From: Bacillota bacterium
GTDB lineage: Bacteria > Bacillota > Sulfobacillia > JABLXB01
DNA length: 64,000 nucleotides
Reading direction: 5' to 3'
NCBI GenBank assembly: GCA_013178305.1
Contig: JABLXB010000001.1
Location: 812,253-876,252, forward strand
In this document: in pieces, positions 60,894-64,000 of the stretch
Layout: every line of letters starts with the position of its first letter
Position numbering within the stretch: position 1 is the stretch's first letter
The notes under the pieces: generated by a model
Seen by the model: the letters and a program-made list of their open reading frames with translations, nothing else
What the model was told of the DNA's origin: nothing
The model's database searches: none
Made by a program: the position numbers and the translations under genes

Positions 60894-62210
60894 ATGCGGC
60901 GGAGAAGGCAACGTCTGGCGACGGTTACGGCCGTCCTGACGATGGGCGCGCTCCTTTCACGCTTCTGGGGCCTGGCCCTGAGGAGCGTGATGGCGCGCGT
61001 CATGGGAGCCGAAGGAATAGGGCTGTTTCAGGTAGTCAGCGCATATTTCATGGGATTCGTGATACCCATTACCGACGCGATGTCACCCGCGACATCGAGG
61101 ATCGTCGCGCAACATTCGGATGGCCGGCGAAACCCCCATATCGACAGGACGGTGGCAGTGGCCACGTGCATTGCCGTGGTAGCAGCGACGGTGAGCCTCA
61201 TCCTGGCCAGGGTGTTGCGCCCGCCGTCGCTCGAGGCGCGCGAGGCCCTTCCCCCCGGCGCCGCCGGTCTCATGATCCTGTCGTCCTCGATGTGGGCGGT
61301 CCTGGAGGGTTTCTTCCTTGGTTCCAACAACGTGGGGTCACTGGTCGCCGCGGAGCAGGTAGCTGAGGTATGCCGCTTCGGGCTGATCGTATTCGTCCTG
61401 ATGCGCGCCGCAGTCTCCTCCATCAGCGACCAGGTGAGGTGGATCATCGTCCTGACCGCGTTCAGCGAGGTTCTCGGCCTGGCGCTGATGGGGGCGAAGT
61501 ACGCGCAGATCGAGCACGTGCAGAGGCCGGCCCGCCCGGGGGACGCGTCCGGCCCTGCCTCGCTGAAGGTGGCGCGGGAGTTGCTCGGCACGGCGGCGCC
61601 GGTGTCACTCACGCGCCTCATCAGCTCGGCGTTGCGCATGGCCGAGGTCTCGCTGGCCCCACAGGCGCTCTGCAGGGCGGGGTTCTCATTTCACGCCGCC
61701 CTCGCCGGATACGGGCAGGTTACGGGAATGGCGGGACCCGTGGTATTCATACCCGGCGTCGTCATCTCCTCACTGGCGGTATCGCTGGTACCCGACGTTG
61801 CGGGTTGCGGGGACCCGGTGAAAGCGCGCCGGAGGATATGGACCGCTGCCGGCGTCGCGCTGGCGTTCGGGCTGGTAGTCACGGTCACGATCAGGCAATT
61901 CGCGCCGGTGGTGTCCAAGGTGCTCTACGGGTCCGCATGCAACCCAGCGGTGCTGAGGCAGATGGCCGCCCTGGCGCCAAGCCTTTACGTTGACCAGGTC
62001 TCCTCTGCGGCCCTGCGCGGGCTGGGGCGCGCGAACGCAGCCCTGGCATCGGACATGATAGCGTGGTTCGTGCGTCTCGGGCTAATGGTGTACCTGCCGG
62101 GAAGGCCTGAATGGGGGGTTTCCGGTATCGCGGCGGCCGTGGTGGCCTCATCGATCGTCTCGGCGCTCATTAACGTGGGGGCGATAGCACATCTCCGCCG
62201 GAAAGTATAA
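60894..62210 (+). CDS. SpoVB/MOP-superfamily lipid flippase
   Basis: A 438-residue membrane protein with about 12-14 helices. VLTMGALLSRFWGLALRSVM and GAEGIGLFQVVSAYFMGFVI match the SpoVB/MurJ-like flippases of the MOP exporter group, as does the late LAPSLYVDQVSSAALRGLGR. SpoVB is linked to spore cortex formation. A MurJ-like housekeeping role is the alternative. Start uncertain: ATG at 60894 (AGGG upstream) or TTG at 60879. Confidence 0.82.
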   Translation: MRRRRQRLATVTAVLTMGALLSRFWGLALRSVMARVMGAEGIGLFQVVSAYFMGFVIPITDAMSPATSRIVAQHSDGRRNPHIDRTVAVATCIAVVAATVSLILARVLRPPSLEAREALPPGAAGLMILSSSMWAVLEGFFLGSNNVGSLVAAEQVAEVCRFGLIVFVLMRAAVSSISDQVRWIIVLTAFSEVLGLALMGAKYAQIEHVQRPARPGDASGPASLKVARELLGTAAPVSLTRLISSALRMAEVSLAPQALCRAGFSFHAALAGYGQVTGMAGPVVFIPGVVISSLAVSLVPDVAGCGDPVKARRRIWTAAGVALAFGLVVTVTIRQFAPVVSKVLYGSACNPAVLRQMAALAPSLYVDQVSSAALRGLGRANAALASDMIAWFVRLGLMVYLPGRPEWGVSGIAAAVVASSIVSALINVGAIAHLRRKV

Positions 62211-62236
62211 CGGCGCCCGCGGTTCGCCGGCGCCGT
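62210..62236. terminator. Hairpin after the SpoVB-like gene
   Basis: ACGGCGCC and GGCGCCGT arms with an 11-base loop begin at the SpoVB-like stop codon. It lies between two convergent genes and could serve both. No U run. Confidence 0.5.
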
Positions 62237-62274
62237 CAGCTATCCTGTGGTACTGTCCTGGGCCGCCATTGCGA

Positions 62275-62475
62275 CTATCCACCTCGTTGCTGCGCGTTCT
62301 CGAGATTTGGGTCGACTCCGCCCAGTTCACCACTATCAAGACTTGCCATGAATTGGTCCATTTTATTCAGCAACGTGGCGACGTCTTCTTTCAGCGTAGC
62401 GTTGTCATGTTCGATCCTGAGACATATCGCGTGGATTTCCTCCGCCAGCCTGACTCTCTGCCCCCTCAAGCTCAC
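62275..62475 (-). CDS. Small helical protein downstream of a Spo0E-like gene
   Basis: A 66-residue protein, charged and probably helical (RLAEEIHAICLRIEHDNATL, then DVATLLNKMDQFMASLDSG). GTG start with GGAAGGGG nine bases upstream. It overlaps the Spo0E-like gene by about 70 bases in another frame. It could be a diverged coiled-coil relative of Spo0E, but I cannot assign it. Confidence 0.5.
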   Translation of the reverse strand: MSLRGQRVRLAEEIHAICLRIEHDNATLKEDVATLLNKMDQFMASLDSGELGGVDPNLENAQQRGG

Positions 62476-62629
62476 GTTCGGAATCCCCTTCCTCCCTTAA
62501 GTAGGAAACCACGAGCGTATCTATCTGTCTGCTCAGCTCCAGGACACACTCCTCCTGGAGTGGATTCCTGCTTGCCAGGTCGGACAACTCCTTTCTCAAT
62601 TTCCTGATCCGGTCGGAGATATCGCTCAA
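62405..62629 (-). CDS. Spo0E-like sporulation regulatory protein
   Basis: A 74-residue protein with two helices, ISDRIRKLRKELSDLASRN and ELSRQIDTLVVSYLRE, matching the Spo0E-like Asp-phosphatase pattern (S-x-x-[LI]-D-x-L-[IV]-x-x-Y). Such proteins dephosphorylate Spo0A-P. The TTG at 62629 has GAGGAGG eight bases upstream, which decides the start; the longer frame upstream is not protein-like. Cytoplasmic. Confidence 0.65.
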   Translation of the reverse strand: MSDISDRIRKLRKELSDLASRNPLQEECVLELSRQIDTLVVSYLREEGDSERELEGAESQAGGGNPRDMSQDRT

Positions 62630-62826
62630 TACTCCGGCCTCCTCTACGCTCGCCTTGTAAGGGCGTGAGCTTCCACTCGCCGGCAGCAAAATCCTAGCAA
62701 CTTCGGCAGGAATCGTTCGCCAACCTTCGACACTCCTCACAAACCCCCAGCATAGAGCGGCAACTGCCGCACCTTTGGGGCGCGGCAGCGTCGTGACCGG
62801 TGACCCGCAGTCATGGCCGGCACAGG

Positions 62827-63897
62827 TCATGGTCCAGTGCCCATGCCCTCTATCTTCCAGCCCAGATTCGACCGCGTCAGGGTGATGAACCGCGTCGTCC
62901 GGCCGGTGGGGGTGTTAAAGGCTGCGTCCCTCCACTTGAGTTCAACCTCTGCCGCGACCTCGATGCTGTTGCGGTCGCCGACCTCCTTCAGCTCCACGGC
63001 CGGCTTCTGGGGGTCGAGGAACTTCCAGGATATCAGCCGGCACTTGACGATATTTTCGACAAGCGAGTTGTTGTGCCCAAAGCCCGGGTTATACAGCCGC
63101 TTCGGGACCAGATTCACGGTCAGCGAATTCTGGTGCGAACGAGGGCTCAGGCACGCGTTCGCCCTCACCCTGTCGCCCTTCTGGATCGCGTCGAAGAACG
63201 CCTTGACCACGTCGACCGGGCCAAGGGTCATAAGGTCGGCGTTCTTGCCTGCGTCCGAGAAGTAGTCCTCTCGCTCGACCCATTCCTCAAAGGACAGTCC
63301 GGTGATGTCATTCAGGTTTCGCATCCGGACCGACGGGCCAATTCCCATAACGTTGAACGTTAGCCACGCACCGGCAACTTTGCCGTCATCGAGCAGCAGG
63401 ACTATGTTCGACGGATACCTGTACTGGCTCTGCGGCCCCTCGCCCGGAAGGCCGCCGGCCAGGCTCCCGCGCCATACCTCGACCTCTCTCCCCTTGAGCG
63501 GCGTCAGGTCGAGCCCCACATTCCTCGAGAATTCGTTCGCGAGGCCCCAGTAGAGGCCGGCCGGGTACTCCCCGAGGCGAACACCCCACGACTTCGGGAC
63601 TTCCACCTTGAATCGCTCGGGTTCCCCTTCAACCCGGAGGTCGTGCCTCTTGAGGAATTCTTCAACCGTCAAACGCTCGCCGTTGGGCGCCGCGCCCGGA
63701 CCGGGTTGGTGAGCCGGAGTCTCACCCGGCGCGGGCTGGGCCGCCGGCTGTCGCCCTGCGTCGTGTGAGCCGCTTCCCACTGGCGGCGTAGAACCGCCCC
63801 ACACGACGTACGCCGATACGAGCGTCACGCTCAACACCACGCTTATCAGCCCGGCTACCACCAACAGCAGGCGCCTGCCACACACACAAGGCACCAT
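62827..63897 (-). CDS. Membrane-anchored DUF4830-domain protein
   Basis: A 357-residue protein with one N-terminal helix (LLLVVAGLISVVLSVTLVSA), a Pro/Gly-rich linker, a DUF4830-like domain (LTVEEFLKRHDLRVEGEPER, YPSNIVLLLDDGKVAGAWLT) and a C-terminal NTF2-like region (PVDVVKAFFDAIQKGDRVRA). Function unknown; extracytoplasmic. The ATG at 63897 has GGGGTG upstream. It follows another minus-strand gene that enters from the right edge. Confidence 0.72.
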   Translation of the reverse strand: MVPCVCGRRLLLVVAGLISVVLSVTLVSAYVVWGGSTPPVGSGSHDAGRQPAAQPAPGETPAHQPGPGAAPNGERLTVEEFLKRHDLRVEGEPERFKVEVPKSWGVRLGEYPAGLYWGLANEFSRNVGLDLTPLKGREVEVWRGSLAGGLPGEGPQSQYRYPSNIVLLLDDGKVAGAWLTFNVMGIGPSVRMRNLNDITGLSFEEWVEREDYFSDAGKNADLMTLGPVDVVKAFFDAIQKGDRVRANACLSPRSHQNSLTVNLVPKRLYNPGFGHNNSLVENIVKCRLISWKFLDPQKPAVELKEVGDRNSIEVAAEVELKWRDAAFNTPTGRTTRFITLTRSNLGWKIEGMGTGP

Positions 63898-63951
63898 GTT
63901 TGCACCCCATTCAACGTGCAAACGCCGTCCTTCCGCCGTCACCACACCAGC

Positions 63952-64000
63952 CTACTCCAGTGCGAATTCCGCGTTGACGACGGCGGTGATCTCCTTGTCC
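63952..64000 (-). CDS. C-terminal end of a gene cut by the window edge
   Basis: The minus strand reads DKEITAVVNAEFALE and then a stop. Only 15 codons are visible, so the family cannot be named. It is co-directional with, and 54 bases before, the DUF4830 gene. Confidence 0.45.
   Translation of the reverse strand, partial: DKEITAVVNAEFALE

Noticed and set aside
1-64000. tRNA, rRNA, CRISPR array or insertion sequence
   Set aside because: None found by eye: no repeat-spacer pattern, no transposase-like frame and no recognisable RNA gene.

Overview
The window looks like a chromosome segment from a GC-rich, anaerobic, spore-forming member of the Bacillota. The markers are an RpoE (delta)-PyrG pair, a WalRK-YycHI block, a SCIFF peptide with its radical-SAM maturase, a SpoVB-like flippase and a Spo0E-like protein. 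Many genes start with GTG or TTG behind strong GGAGG-type ribosome sites. No rRNA, tRNA or CRISPR array was seen.

Layout. 0-2.7 kb: pyrG (cut by the window edge), a UPF0173 hydrolase and rpoE. 2.9-3.3 kb: a DUF2283 antitoxin-like gene with a toxin remnant. 3.3-10.9 kb: a lysine-fermentation operon, kdd-kamA-kamB-kamC-kamD-kamE, behind a -24/-12 promoter, with a RocR-like sigma-54 activator upstream. 12.7-13.9 kb: an HD-GYP gene. 14.0-21.1 kb: an ornithine operon, ord-ortA-ortB-oraS-oraE-mutL. 21.2-24.7 kb: an accessory island with a gene frameshifted by a 10-bp tandem duplication and a two-gene module (59-residue protein plus Rad50/RecF-like ATPase). 24.8-30.3 kb: a second sigma-54 operon, corrinoid protein-mttB-kamA2-EamA transporter-orr, next to a second RocR-like activator. 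32.3-35.9 kb: a GNAT gene, then a third sigma-54 promoter driving mttB2, a corrinoid protein and a pterin-dependent methyltransferase. 36.0-40.6 kb: a livKHMGF-type ABC importer. 40.8-45.0 kb: argS, speB, speE and a pyruvoyl arginine decarboxylase. 45.2-57.0 kb: a class A PBP, htrA, murA, yycI, yycH, walK, walR, a gluzincin-like peptidase and a LysM-G5-M23 endopeptidase. 57.2-64 kb: the SCIFF locus, a second M23 protein, a polysaccharide deacetylase, a SpoVB-like flippase, two small proteins and a DUF4830 protein.

How the parts work together. Lysine can be carried to 5-amino-3-oxohexanoate (KamA, KamDE, Kdd), but kce and kal are not in the window. Ornithine can be carried to alanine plus acetyl-CoA (Orr, OraSE, Ord, OrtAB), so that route is complete. 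The two B12 aminomutases have different candidate maintenance factors: KamB/KamC and a MutL/GlmL-like ATPase. The MttB homologues lack an amber codon, so they belong to the non-pyrrolysine branch that demethylates quaternary amines. Placing one of them in an operon with a lysine 2,3-aminomutase, a transporter and ornithine racemase suggests that N-methylated basic amino acids or betaines are demethylated to tetrahydrofolate and then fermented. This is the most interesting hypothesis in the window. Three -24/-12 promoters with exact GG-N10-GC spacing tie these operons into one apparent sigma-54 regulon.
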